Virus record (IMG/VR): IMGVR_UViG_3300028025_001883
Span: 1 to 21,124 of that record
Length of the DNA: 21,124 bases
Origin: a virus
Strand: one strand, 5' to 3'
The translations under genes and the position numbers were made by a program. Below the pieces are notes generated by a model. It had not been told where the DNA came from. It saw nothing but the letters and a program-made list of their open reading frames with translations, and made no database searches. How positions within the stretch are numbered: position 1 is the first letter of the stretch; every line of letters starts with the position of its first letter. Below are positions 1 through 8,162 of this stretch, piece by piece.

Positions 1-2217
1 AAGGACTTCAAGCAGTTTTACGATACCTACAACGAAAGGCTGGACGCGCAAGGACTCCCAAGAATCGGGATTGAAGATGCGGCTGTTGAGTTCTTCACAG
101 ATAATGGAACGGCAGCTTTGTTTGATGACGTTGTATCTGGCAAGCTAACTAAGGCTGCGGTTAAAACTCCATTACGGAGGAAGATCGAGGACATTTTTGA
201 GACTGTCTTTGCGGCAACTCCAATCGTTAAGGATCTTCACTACAAGCTAGGTGGGGCTACGGATGTGAACGGCAACCTAGTCATGGGGTCTGGATTGCTG
301 GCAGACGGCATGAGGGAGCTTCCAGAGGTGAAAGCAATGGTTCGCAAGATGTATCGTGAATCCGCTGGATTGCCAAAGTCGCCTATTAAGCCAGGCTTAA
401 CGGATGACCTTCCATCATCCAATCCAAAGCACTACAAAGCTGGAAAGATCATAGATGAAATAAATAAGAAGAACGTCAAGGAGGGCAAGCCTTTGATTGA
501 AGGTGTGATGATTCCTGACAAGAATGGAAATGGGACTGGATTGCTTTCGGACGAACACTTTCAAGCACTTGAAGAAGCTGGTGTAATCAAGGAGGGTGGG
601 GCGCAAGAGCTTGTTCTTATCCAATCTGCGTTCGATGCAGACAAAGCAGCATTGCTAGATTACACTCCGATTGAGCAAGGGCGTTCCGTTCAAACAGCAG
701 GAAAGACCGCAAACAAAGTCAAGCCAATCGACTTCATGGTGAAGAATGGAAGGCTTTACATGGTTGGGATGGATATTGTCCAGCTTGGCTTGAACATCAA
801 AAGGTTTGAGCGCAGGGCGGCAGCAATGGGAATGTCTAGGGCAAACGTCCTGACTGATATTGTGGAGACTGCCAAGCTGCAAAAGAAAGGCACTGCAACC
901 GATGGCTACTTTAAAAGCGTTGGCGGTAAAAACTGGAAAGAAAGGCAACGGTTTATTAACGCAGTTCAGGGACTTAACACAAAAAGCCAGCGTCTCATCA
1001 ATCCAGCGTTTGATAAACTAGGCATGGACAAGCAGACAGGAACTTACCGCACGTTTGCCTATGACCGCATTGATGGATTTACCGACCTTACTGGCGATAT
1101 GGTTATTCCGTATGGCAATAACGCTTACTACACGCTCAAGGCGAATCTCATGCCCCAAGCCCCACGAATTAACGTGAAGGGAGAGATTGTAAAGGATGCA
1201 CCAAATGTTCGTCTTATGCCACAAGGCAAAGCTAAAGCTGAACCAACAAGACTAGCAAAAGACTTAGCTCAAAAATACAAGGTTCCTTTATCAAAAATTA
1301 CAGGATCTGGCAAAGACGGGACAATTACACCTAATGACATAAGATCATTCTTAGCCGAGCGAGATAAAAAATTCAAGCCCCTATCGTTCCAAAAAGAACC
1401 CCCAATGGCAGTAGAGCCTTCTATTTCTGACTTGGTTGGAGGAAGGGTTGAATACGATGGGATGCGCGGAATGATTATTGATGAAGATGGTCGTCCATTT
1501 TTTAGTTCTGACAACGGAGCTGTTTACGATCTTCCTTTCAATTACTTTACGGATCAGTCTATTAGGCAGCTTGGCATTAAGCCATTGCCCGATTTTAAAA
1601 AGACTCAAGACCTTGTAATCAGCAAGATGGCATTAGATGAGAGGCCAGCACTGCAAGACATATTTGGCGAATTTGATAAATCGTCAGACTTGGTTCTTGA
1701 AATATCTGAACTAGGCGCATCAATGGTTGGTAGAGGCAAAAACGCTAAAATGGTTGCTACAACGCCAGAATTTGATACATTTGTCTCAAGGGTCTCCGAT
1801 GAAAAAATACTAACAGCATGGGAGCAAACTGAAAAAGCACTAACTAAAGCACAAAATGCAAAAAACCTTACAGAATCAACAAAGCAATCCGTTATCCAAA
1901 AACTTGAAGGGGACATCAGAAACCTTGAAGCCCTTGCTTCAGCTTGGGAAAATTGGAAACGTAAACGGATTCCTCGCAAGGTTGGCAGCGAGCCAGCAAA
2001 GGAGGCTAGGCCAGAAGTAAATTCAGCTATTGATAAGGAGATTGAAAGAGCATTGTCTATTCAGTCTGCTATTGAACGAAGAGCCGCAAATGCAGTTTCT
2101 GCTAATGTTCCTTCCGGTTTACAAAAAACACCTCAAACTGGAATGCCACGCGATAATAGTGTTGCAACTGGAATCGCCGTAGCTTTAGGTAGCTCTGGTG
2201 AAAAACGAAATGATTGA
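1..2217 (+). CDS. C-terminal part of a very large phage polyvalent-type protein
   Basis: The frame is open from base 1, so this is the last 738 residues of a longer protein; the TTG at 118 is not a convincing start. The first 110 residues (FFTDN..., PLRRKIEDIF, then an E-L-P-E-V-K-A-M helix) resemble the helical segment of phage polyvalent proteins, which are often packaged or ejected with DNA. Residues 415-451 (bases 1243-1353) match an E3-binding, peripheral subunit-binding fold: RLAKDLAQKYKVPLSKITGS followed by GKDGTITPNDI. Residues about 477-515 (GGRVEYDGMRGMIIDEDGRP) look like a small beta-barrel, followed by a helical, probably coiled-coil tail (about 600-690). It overlaps the next gene by 20 bases and lies directly upstream of the terminase. 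The family assignment is inference; the E3-binding motif is seen directly. No enzymatic motif is visible in this part. Confidence 0.75.
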   Translation, partial: KDFKQFYDTYNERLDAQGLPRIGIEDAAVEFFTDNGTAALFDDVVSGKLTKAAVKTPLRRKIEDIFETVFAATPIVKDLHYKLGGATDVNGNLVMGSGLLADGMRELPEVKAMVRKMYRESAGLPKSPIKPGLTDDLPSSNPKHYKAGKIIDEINKKNVKEGKPLIEGVMIPDKNGNGTGLLSDEHFQALEEAGVIKEGGAQELVLIQSAFDADKAALLDYTPIEQGRSVQTAGKTANKVKPIDFMVKNGRLYMVGMDIVQLGLNIKRFERRAAAMGMSRANVLTDIVETAKLQKKGTATDGYFKSVGGKNWKERQRFINAVQGLNTKSQRLINPAFDKLGMDKQTGTYRTFAYDRIDGFTDLTGDMVIPYGNNAYYTLKANLMPQAPRINVKGEIVKDAPNVRLMPQGKAKAEPTRLAKDLAQKYKVPLSKITGSGKDGTITPNDIRSFLAERDKKFKPLSFQKEPPMAVEPSISDLVGGRVEYDGMRGMIIDEDGRPFFSSDNGAVYDLPFNYFTDQSIRQLGIKPLPDFKKTQDLVISKMALDERPALQDIFGEFDKSSDLVLEISELGASMVGRGKNAKMVATTPEFDTFVSRVSDEKILTAWEQTEKALTKAQNAKNLTESTKQSVIQKLEGDIRNLEALASAWENWKRKRIPRKVGSEPAKEARPEVNSAIDKEIERALSIQSAIERRAANAVSANVPSGLQKTPQTGMPRDNSVATGIAVALGSSGEKRND

Positions 2218-2764
2218 AGAACAACTCCAGAAGCTACAAGAAAACTACTACGACGACCGCCCTGACAAGAGCGAGTGGTTTCTTGAGGTGAAGGAACGGG
2301 CGAAGTCGCTTCACCGCAACAACGTCGAGCATTACGCCCCGAATAAGGCGGCGTTAGCATTATTCATGCTGTCCCAAGGGGCAAGGATTAGCGAAATATC
2401 CCAAAGAACAAGCCTTAGCCGGGACGTTATCCGCAGCTTGGAATGGCGGCACACCGACACGCTGGAGACGAAACGAAAGGAGTTCTCCATGCGCTACGCC
2501 ATCGCAGCACAGGAATACACCGATTTGCTATTTGAACGCGCTACACAGCTATTTGACGATCCTGACAGCCTTGCCAAGATTTCCCCTGAGAAGCTGGCAA
2601 TCACAGTTGGTATCCTCACGGACAAGGCGGCACAGCTTACCGGCATGGCGACTACCGTTGTGGAGCATCGCAAGGGCGCAAGCCTGGATGACGCTGCCAA
2701 CCTTATCAATGAAGCAAGGTCGCGTATCGCCAAAGGCAAGGTAATCGAAGCAGAAGTCGTATGA
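2198..2764 (+). CDS. terS: Putative terminase small subunit (helix-turn-helix DNA-binding protein)
   Basis: A 188-residue, mostly helical protein whose stop overlaps the large terminase start by ATGA. The segment LSQGARISEISQRTSLSRDV (about residues 53-72) has the pattern of a helix-turn-helix, as expected for a subunit that recognises the packaging site on concatemeric DNA and hands it to the large subunit. The rest (TDLLFERATQLFDDPDSLAK and following) is helical and could mediate ring oligomerisation. The start is uncertain: GTG 2198 has an AGG about 8 bases upstream, while ATG 2210 gives a product shorter by four residues. The call rests on position, size and HTH; small terminases diverge strongly, so a different regulatory DNA-binding protein is possible. 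Confidence 0.7.
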   Translation: MKNEMIEEQLQKLQENYYDDRPDKSEWFLEVKERAKSLHRNNVEHYAPNKAALALFMLSQGARISEISQRTSLSRDVIRSLEWRHTDTLETKRKEFSMRYAIAAQEYTDLLFERATQLFDDPDSLAKISPEKLAITVGILTDKAAQLTGMATTVVEHRKGASLDDAANLINEARSRIAKGKVIEAEVV

Positions 2765-4359
2765 TTTGGAGACCGCATCAAATCCTCACTCCACCAACGG
2801 ACGAGGAGCTAATCGAGATGACACCGGAAGAGGTGTTGTCTATCCATAAAATCTACCACGAAGCGATAGAAAACGCGGAGAAAGACCCGTATGAGTATGG
2901 TTTCCGACTTCCCCACTGGACGAAAGCCGAAGAGCAGCTTCACGAAGTAAACGAAATCCTTGCACTTGGCGGAAATCGCAGCGGGAAAACTCAGTGGGGT
3001 GCATTCTCCGTTGTCCGTGCTGCGGTAGAAAATCCCAACTCCGAGATATTCTGCTTTGCCCAAACGTCTGAGGTGTCTATTCGTCAGCAACAAAGCGCGG
3101 TGTGGGCGTGGCTTCCTGAGTATCTAAAGACCAAGTTCACTAGCGCAAACGCTTACATTTCCTACAAGAAGAAAACCGGATTCACTGATTCGTCGCTAAT
3201 CCTCCCGAACGGATCGCAGATTATCTTCAAGACGTATTCACAGTATCAGAACAATCCGACGATTCTGGAGGGCGCGGAGCTTGGTTCTAGGAATCCTGTC
3301 TGGCACAATATCGGCGTATGGCTCGATGAATATCTTCTCGGCCCCGAACTGATAAACACTCTTCGCTTCCGTTTAGCTACCCGTAATTCCAAGATGCTTG
3401 TCACGTTCACCCCGATTGACGGGTGGACTGAGGTTATCAAGGAATATCTGGACGGCGCGACAACCATTGAAAGCAGGGAGGCGGAATTGCTGAATGGCGA
3501 GCTTGTTCCGTATGTCCAGAAGTCCAAGAAGCTGAATGCGTCCGTTCATTACTTCCACTCGCAGGACAATGCTTTCGGCGGATACGAGCGCATCAAGGAG
3601 ACGCTGAAAGGTAGGACACGGGAAGAGATTCTGATTCGTGCTTACGGAGTGCCGATGAAGTCACACGCTACCAAGTTTCCCAAATTCAACAAGGTGGTCA
3701 ACGTGGTGGAGCCTGAGAAGATTCCGACTCGCAACGTCACAAGGTATCATGTTATCGACCCCGCAGGATCGAAGAACTGGTTTATGTGTTGGATCGCCGT
3801 AGATGAGACGGGAACAATGTGGGTTTACCGCGAATGGCCTGGGGTTGACGTGGGCGACTGGGCGGAATGGCGGAATGGCAAATGGATGCCGGGAGAGGGG
3901 GCGAAGGGGCAGGGCTACGGTATCCGCGACTATGTTGATCTTATCGAGGAAGTGGAAGGTGAGGAGGACATCTTTGAAAGGCTAATTGACCCCCGATTAG
4001 GAGCGGCAAAGTATCAGGTTCAGGACGGTTCATCTTCGATTATCGAGGATTTGAACGATGCCGGAATGGTTTGCATCCCCGCTCCTGGATTGGAAATCGA
4101 CGATGGACTGCAAGCATTGATCGGGAAAATGGCATGGGATACATCTAAGCCGTTGGATTCCATCAACCGTCCGCACTTTTACGTTAGCTCCGACTGCGAG
4201 AACATCATCCAAGGGTTGTCAGAATACACCGGAGATGGCGGATTAAAGGAAGCATGGAAGGATGTTATTGACGTTTTGCGTTATGCGGCAATCGCTGGGA
4301 TAGATCATGTTGACAATTCCGTCAGTTTGGTTACAACTCAGGGAGGTGGAGGCTACTAA
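2761..4359 (+). CDS. terL: Terminase large subunit (packaging ATPase-nuclease)
   Basis: A 532-residue motor that pumps DNA into the prohead through the portal and cuts concatemers. The ATPase domain shows Walker A GGNRSGKT (residues 70-77), Walker B GVWLDE (185-190) with the catalytic Glu, and a coupling motif VTFTP (214-218). The C-terminal RNase H-like nuclease shows acidic residues in the expected places: YHVIDPAGS (Asp333), RLIDPRLG (Asp410) and DVIDVLRYAA (Asp501/Asp504). Length is typical of the family. It follows the putative small subunit with a 4-base ATGA overlap and is followed two genes later by the portal, the standard packaging order. All key motifs look intact. Confidence 0.96.
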   Translation: MIWRPHQILTPPTDEELIEMTPEEVLSIHKIYHEAIENAEKDPYEYGFRLPHWTKAEEQLHEVNEILALGGNRSGKTQWGAFSVVRAAVENPNSEIFCFAQTSEVSIRQQQSAVWAWLPEYLKTKFTSANAYISYKKKTGFTDSSLILPNGSQIIFKTYSQYQNNPTILEGAELGSRNPVWHNIGVWLDEYLLGPELINTLRFRLATRNSKMLVTFTPIDGWTEVIKEYLDGATTIESREAELLNGELVPYVQKSKKLNASVHYFHSQDNAFGGYERIKETLKGRTREEILIRAYGVPMKSHATKFPKFNKVVNVVEPEKIPTRNVTRYHVIDPAGSKNWFMCWIAVDETGTMWVYREWPGVDVGDWAEWRNGKWMPGEGAKGQGYGIRDYVDLIEEVEGEEDIFERLIDPRLGAAKYQVQDGSSSIIEDLNDAGMVCIPAPGLEIDDGLQALIGKMAWDTSKPLDSINRPHFYVSSDCENIIQGLSEYTGDGGLKEAWKDVIDVLRYAAIAGIDHVDNSVSLVTTQGGGGY

Positions 4360-4360
4360 C

Positions 4361-4624
4361 ATGAAAAAAGAACCAAAGAAACGTGGGCGACCAGCAAAGG
4401 TTGTTGAAGCTGTCATTCCAGTTGTTCCCGACCTTCCAGAAGCCCCCATAAAAGCCATGATTCTAGGAGCTTGCAATAACCCGACATGGGTAAAGGGCAG
4501 GATTGACGGATTCAGCGTCAACGTCAAGGTTCCCGCTCAGATGGCAAAACGCTTGATTGGAAAGCAAGTTGATGTTATCCTTGTTGAATCCGACCTTGGG
4601 GACTACTACCAATACATACCATGA
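4361..4624 (+). CDS. Small basic protein with an AT-hook-like N-terminus
   Basis: An 87-residue protein between terminase and portal. ATG 4361 is chosen because a good Shine-Dalgarno, GGGAGGTGGA, ends about 10 bases upstream; a longer frame starting at 4307 would lie inside the terminase gene. The N-terminus MKKEPKKRGRPAKVVEA contains RGRP, the core of an AT-hook that binds the minor groove of AT-rich DNA. The C-terminal half (GRIDGFSVNVKVPAQMAKRL, then GKQVDVILVE) looks like a compact beta-rich fold. The stop overlaps the portal start by ATGA, so the two are probably translationally coupled. It may bind DNA during packaging or simply be a head-associated protein; function is unknown. Confidence 0.75.
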   Translation: MKKEPKKRGRPAKVVEAVIPVVPDLPEAPIKAMILGACNNPTWVKGRIDGFSVNVKVPAQMAKRLIGKQVDVILVESDLGDYYQYIP

Positions 4625-6687
4625 ATCCAATTCAAGAAATAGAAGATGAGTCCCTTGTTTACGTGGACAAGGAGCCGGACATTGGTGCGTTGGCAAATGC
4701 TTACGACACTTGCCTGATTGATCTGGATTACTACTTTGAGTCCTGCTTGCGTTCTTACAATGACCGCAGGAATATCTGGGATGGGAAGTCGGACGACCTT
4801 CGCAAGAACGGGGCAAACGCTTTTCCGTGGCAAGGTGCTTCTGACCAAGAAGTGAACGTAGTTGGCGAGCGCATTGACCTGTATGTGGCCTTGTTTGACC
4901 AAGCGTTAGCACGTTCCCACATCAAAGCATTCCCAACTTCGATGACGGCAATGCCCCGCGCTGCGGTTGTCTCCGGCTTCCTCAAATGGATGCGTTCCAC
5001 CTACATTCCAGACTTTAAGCGGCAGATGGAGCTTGGCGGGAACTACCTGATGGAGAAGGGGATTATGGTTTCCTACGTTGGTTGGAATCGTGAGAAGCGT
5101 TCCTATCTCCAAAGCATCACCCTGGAACAGATTGGCGAAGCATCCCCCGACCTTGTGGAGTTGATCCTTAGTGGGCAGGATGACGAGTTGTTGCTCAATC
5201 TGATCCAAGATTCATTCCCTGACCTTTCAACAAAGAGGGCGAAGAAGGCAATCAAAGACCTTCGCAAAATGGGCGTGGCGGAAATCCCGCTTTCTCGCCA
5301 AACGGTTGACTGTCCGGTTGTCTATGCTTGCGCCCCCGATGGTGAGGTGATGTTCCCGTCTTACATTTCAGACCCGCAACGCGCCCCATACATGTTCTGG
5401 CGCACGTTCCTTACCGCTCAAGAGCTTGAGAAAAAGGTGACGAACGAAGGCTGGGATAGGAAATGGGTGGACAACGCCATTGAAACACTTCGTGGGAAAG
5501 ACTCCATGTATCTCGATGGAGAGAAGGTTAAGACGCAGACAAGCCTTCCAATCACCGACGACAACGACCTTGTGATGGTTGTGTATGCGTATCAGCGTTT
5601 GATTGACGAAGAGGATGGTTCCGAGGGCATCTATTGCACCGTATTCCATCCTCAGACAGATGGCTATGCTAAGCATGAACTACTGAACGGGTACGATGAC
5701 TACCCCTTTGTGGTCACCCGCCTAGCCAATGACCAAAAACGAATGTATGAAGTTCAGACTTTTTCAGATATTCTCCGTGGTCCACAGATGCAAATTAAGA
5801 CAGAGCGTGACAGCCGGATTGATCGCGCGTCTCTTGCTACTCTACCTCCTATTATGCATCCTGCTGGACGTCCTCCTTCTGATTGGGGGCCTGGCCGCAG
5901 AGTCCCGTATCGGCGTTTGGGTGAGATTGCATTCGGCCCAATTCCTCCGAGGGACGATGGTTCTGTTGAAAGTGAGTTGGCGATGCGTGGTCAAGCTGAC
6001 AGGGCTATTGGTCTTGATCTTACGAATCCTCTTTCGTCGGCGCGGCAGCAATACTACATCGGAAAGTTCCTAGACCATGTGAGGGACGTTCTTGCGATGG
6101 CATGGAAGCTGTATCAGCGAATGGGGCCAGATGAGGTTTTCTTCCAAGTTACCGGAAATCCCAATCCACAGGTGATGCAGAAGGGAAGTCCCGATGACAA
6201 TTTCAGCATTACGGTTTCGTTCGACTCGACTTCCACCGATCCTGAGACAGCGGAGACGCAGTTGAAGAACATGGTTCAGTTGGTTCAGTTGGATCGTAAC
6301 GGCATCATGGATGTGAACAAGCTGCTTGAGTTTGCGGCTTCCTCGATCAATCCGATCTTTGCGGATTACGTTCTGCAACCTGCGGAAGAGGCACAGCAGA
6401 AGGTGGCGAAGAACGTTACCGATGACCTCGCCAAGATCTTCGCTGGCATCGAAGTCCCCGCCCAGCCGAACGGTGCGCAGATCGCCATGCAGATGGTGCA
6501 GGCATACGTCCAGCAGCCAGATGTGGCGGCGAGAGCGCAGTCTGACGAGGCTTTCGCGGCACGCTTGCAGAAATACATGTCCCAGTATGCGTTCCAGCTA
6601 CAGCAGGCCCAGAACGCCGAGGTCGGCAGGATCGGTACGGCACCGGCTGAGATGGGCGGAGTCACAACCCAAGGAATGGAACAATGA
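4621..6687 (+). CDS. Portal protein
   Basis: A 688-residue protein placed directly after the terminase pair, the usual site of the portal, the dodecameric channel at one capsid vertex that docks the terminase and later the neck. The N-terminal region (YFESCLRSYNDRRNIWDGKS, then NAFPWQGASDQEV) and the middle stretch (LLNGYDDYPFVVTRLANDQK; RAIGLDLTNPLSSARQQYYI) are typical of large podovirus-type portals with a helical wing and stem. The C-terminal 100 residues are Gln/Ala-rich helices (QKYMSQYAFQLQQAQNAEVG), like portal barrel extensions. The last codons (TTQGMEQ) lie in a 22-base sequence repeated at 6909. No enzymatic motif is expected or seen. Confidence 0.9.
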   Translation: MNPIQEIEDESLVYVDKEPDIGALANAYDTCLIDLDYYFESCLRSYNDRRNIWDGKSDDLRKNGANAFPWQGASDQEVNVVGERIDLYVALFDQALARSHIKAFPTSMTAMPRAAVVSGFLKWMRSTYIPDFKRQMELGGNYLMEKGIMVSYVGWNREKRSYLQSITLEQIGEASPDLVELILSGQDDELLLNLIQDSFPDLSTKRAKKAIKDLRKMGVAEIPLSRQTVDCPVVYACAPDGEVMFPSYISDPQRAPYMFWRTFLTAQELEKKVTNEGWDRKWVDNAIETLRGKDSMYLDGEKVKTQTSLPITDDNDLVMVVYAYQRLIDEEDGSEGIYCTVFHPQTDGYAKHELLNGYDDYPFVVTRLANDQKRMYEVQTFSDILRGPQMQIKTERDSRIDRASLATLPPIMHPAGRPPSDWGPGRRVPYRRLGEIAFGPIPPRDDGSVESELAMRGQADRAIGLDLTNPLSSARQQYYIGKFLDHVRDVLAMAWKLYQRMGPDEVFFQVTGNPNPQVMQKGSPDDNFSITVSFDSTSTDPETAETQLKNMVQLVQLDRNGIMDVNKLLEFAASSINPIFADYVLQPAEEAQQKVAKNVTDDLAKIFAGIEVPAQPNGAQIAMQMVQAYVQQPDVAARAQSDEAFAARLQKYMSQYAFQLQQAQNAEVGRIGTAPAEMGGVTTQGMEQ

Positions 6688-6930
6688 AAAATGGTTGCAA
6701 TTCAGAACTAGGTCGCCAGACTCCGGTTGCCAATGAACGCCACCACAGAACAAAGAACTGAATTCAACCTCAAGATCTACCAATGCCCTGATGGGTCTTG
6801 GCGGATTCTCTCTGAGGATTACATTGACGAATGGGCGGACGACAAACTTCGCGGCCTAGACCCTGAAGAGGTAGCCTGCGAAATCAGGAAGCTCCTCACC
6901 CAGTAACCACCCAAGGGATGGAGCAATGAA
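6667..6930 (+). repeat. 22-bp near-perfect direct repeats flanking a 57-codon gene
   Basis: The sequence ACCCAAGGRATGGARCAATG followed by AA occurs at 6667-6688 and again at 6909-6930, differing at only two bases. The first copy encodes the last portal residues and runs into a 25-codon frame at 6684-6761 (starting MKNGCNSELG). The second copy contains the Shine-Dalgarno-like AAGGGATGGAG and start of the 48-residue basic protein at 6926. The arrangement suggests that the 242 bp from copy to copy, carrying the gene at 6733, arose by insertion or duplication behind an ancestral portal gene that led straight into the gene at 6926. Confidence 0.75.
6733..6906 (+). CDS. Small acidic hypothetical protein (57 aa)
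   Basis: The product begins MNATTEQRTEFNLKIYQCPD and ends EEVACEIRKLLTQ. It has a beta-strand-like start followed by an acidic helix (YIDEWADDKLRGLDPEE). I do not recognise the family. It sits between the portal and a string of very small genes and lies wholly inside the segment bounded by the 22-bp direct repeats, so it may be a recent insertion. There is no strong Shine-Dalgarno (CCGGTTGCCA precedes the ATG); it could be reached from the overlapping 25-codon frame at 6684-6761. The coding call rests on amino-acid composition and gene packing only. Confidence 0.55.
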   Translation: MNATTEQRTEFNLKIYQCPDGSWRILSEDYIDEWADDKLRGLDPEEVACEIRKLLTQ

Positions 6931-7072
6931 GAAAAATCTGGTCAAACGAGCTGATGGTTCCTACTCTCCTCGCGGGATGTGGGACAACATCCGTGCAGCT
7001 AAGGGCTCCGGCAAGAAGCCAACCAAGGAGATGCTGAAGCAGGAGCGTAAAATCAAACGCAAGACCAAATGA
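6926..7072 (+). CDS. Small basic phage protein (48 aa) with conserved GMWDNIRA motif
   Basis: A 48-residue, very basic protein containing SPRGMWDNIRAAKGSGKKPT and ending KQERKIKRKTK. This pattern is, from memory, a recurring small protein next to phage portals, of unknown role; the charge suggests nucleic acid or capsid binding. A good Shine-Dalgarno-like AAGGGATGGAG lies just upstream, within the second copy of the 22-bp repeat. The stop overlaps the next start by ATGA, placing it in a tightly coupled run of small genes. Function is not assigned. Confidence 0.75.
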   Translation: MKKNLVKRADGSYSPRGMWDNIRAAKGSGKKPTKEMLKQERKIKRKTK

Positions 7073-7254
7073 ACTGGCTACCAAACGATATCGCCCGATG
7101 CAAGGGCATGTGGGTGGAAGAAGGCGAACACTCCGGCTGGCGTGAGGGCTGCGAGAACTGCCTACGGAGAACCGCATCACGTCCAGAATACTACTCGCTG
7201 ATTGACCCTCCTGCTATCCTTGCTTTTGAGTGCGAATACCTGATTGAACCGTGA
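7069..7254 (+). CDS. Small Cys-containing phage protein (61 aa)
   Basis: The product begins MNWLPNDIARCKGMWVEEGE and contains GWREGCENCLRRTA, then IDPPAILAFECEYLIEP. The cysteines at C-K-G and GCENC could form a small metal site, although only three or four candidates are present. The EGCxxCLRRT...PPxIIAFxCE pattern recurs, from memory, in small phage proteins of unknown function. It overlaps the preceding gene by ATGA and its TGA overlaps the following ATG (TGATG), which indicates coupled translation. No function can be given. Confidence 0.75.
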   Translation: MNWLPNDIARCKGMWVEEGEHSGWREGCENCLRRTASRPEYYSLIDPPAILAFECEYLIEP

Positions 7255-7496
7255 TGCAAAAGAGATTCACAAAAATAGTCACCAATCCCGCCACGGGACG
7301 CAAGAGAACCGTGAAGTTCGGGCAAGCTGGCAAGGCTGCGGATGGTGGTGATCGTATTCGTCCTGGAACAGCCAAGGGGGATGCTTACTGCGCCCGTTCC
7401 GCCAAGATCAAAGGTGATTGGAAGTCAGACCCCAACTCACCAAATAACCTTTCCCGCCGCAAATGGAAGTGTAAGGGAAGCAAATCCATGAAATAA
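7254..7496 (+). CDS. Conserved basic phage protein with GDAYCARS motif (80 aa)
   Basis: An 80-residue, strongly basic protein containing VKFGQAGKAADGGDRIRPGT, then KGDAYCARSAKIKGDW and a C-terminal NNLSRRKWKCKGSKSMK. The motif set (GDRIRPGTxKGDAYCARS, NSPNxLSRRxWxC) recurs, from memory, in phage proteins found near portal genes; the biochemical role is not known to me. The basic, glycine-rich sequence would suit an internal virion or nucleic-acid-associated protein. Start: ATG 7254 overlaps the previous stop; GTG 7251 is the alternative and adds one residue. It is followed by about 95 bases without a convincing gene. Confidence 0.8.
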   Translation: MQKRFTKIVTNPATGRKRTVKFGQAGKAADGGDRIRPGTAKGDAYCARSAKIKGDWKSDPNSPNNLSRRKWKCKGSKSMK

Positions 7497-7592
7497 CTTC
7501 ATCCGTAATCCCTCTTAACAATGGATCGACTGCGAATCAACGCATGAACTTGCAGGACGCTGCAAACTAGGTGTTTATATCTCGAAAATAAC

Positions 7593-7775
7593 ATGAGAGA
7601 CTACAAGAAAGAGTATCAGGAATATCACGGTAAGCCGAAACAGATTTCTCGCAGGGCAGGTCGTAACGCTGGACGCGCCAAGGCTGTGAAGCTAGGCATG
7701 GCATCCAACGGAGACGGCAAGGATGTTCACCACAAGAACAACGCTGAGTCCATCCACCCCGAATCGAAGCCCTAA
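7593..7775 (+). CDS. N-terminal half of an HNH-like small protein, interrupted
   Basis: A 60-residue product beginning MRDYKKEYQEYHGKPKQISR with an arginine-rich helix and then GDGKDVHHKNN. In the HNH-like family, HH is normally followed by N-P-x-x-N-R-x-x-N-L and an S-x-N-R tail. Here the sequence after HHKNN (AESIHPESKP) does not fit and stops. The missing C-terminal half, PKDNRASNLASTSVSKNRGF, is found 421 bases downstream in another frame. Joining base 7741 to 8163 restores an uninterrupted frame. Whether the short form keeps any function is unknown; the basic helix may still bind DNA. It could be annotated as a pseudogene fragment. Confidence 0.7.
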   Translation: MRDYKKEYQEYHGKPKQISRRAGRNAGRAKAVKLGMASNGDGKDVHHKNNAESIHPESKP

Positions 7776-8162
7776 GATTATGAAACAAAACCAAACTGAA
7801 TCGAAGCAGAAAGACATTGAAGAACCCCGTGATGAGGGGTTGGATGAGACGGCTTGTTCTCCGTCTTTTGTCGGGTATCTGCCCGAAAGTTGGTCAATGC
7901 TGAAAGACTCGATTTATGCAGCTCAAGAGGCTATCAGAGCAGGAATCGAAAACACTCAGGAGTTGCTGGCCGATCACGACGTGAGACTAGGGCGGACAAC
8001 TCGAAGCAACCGCTACACGGCGGAAAGGCTGGAAGGCGAAATCAGGCAAATGCAAGCCGCGCTCGATGGGCTCCAAAAACCAAACGGATGCGCCTACGGG
8101 GAAAGCTCGCCGATGGCTCCGCATGGTGCGCGGCGGCAAGTGGATCTATCTCTGGAGAACAA
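7735..8162 (+). repeat. AGAACAA direct repeats bounding the 421-bp interruption of the HNH-like gene
   Basis: AGAACAA occurs at 7735-7741 and at 8156-8162. Removing one copy plus the intervening DNA (7742-8162, 421 bp, one more than a multiple of three) fuses the HHKNN codons to the PKDNRASNL codons in frame. The repeat could be a target-site duplication, a recombination scar or microhomology at the junction. The inserted DNA carries its own start codon and a helical protein. No terminal inverted repeats or intron core were recognised. Confidence 0.6.

Noticed and set aside
7742-8162. Group I intron interrupting the HNH-like gene
   Set aside because: The exon end near the junction has no U, the segment carries a convincing protein frame, and no P3-P7 core could be recognised.
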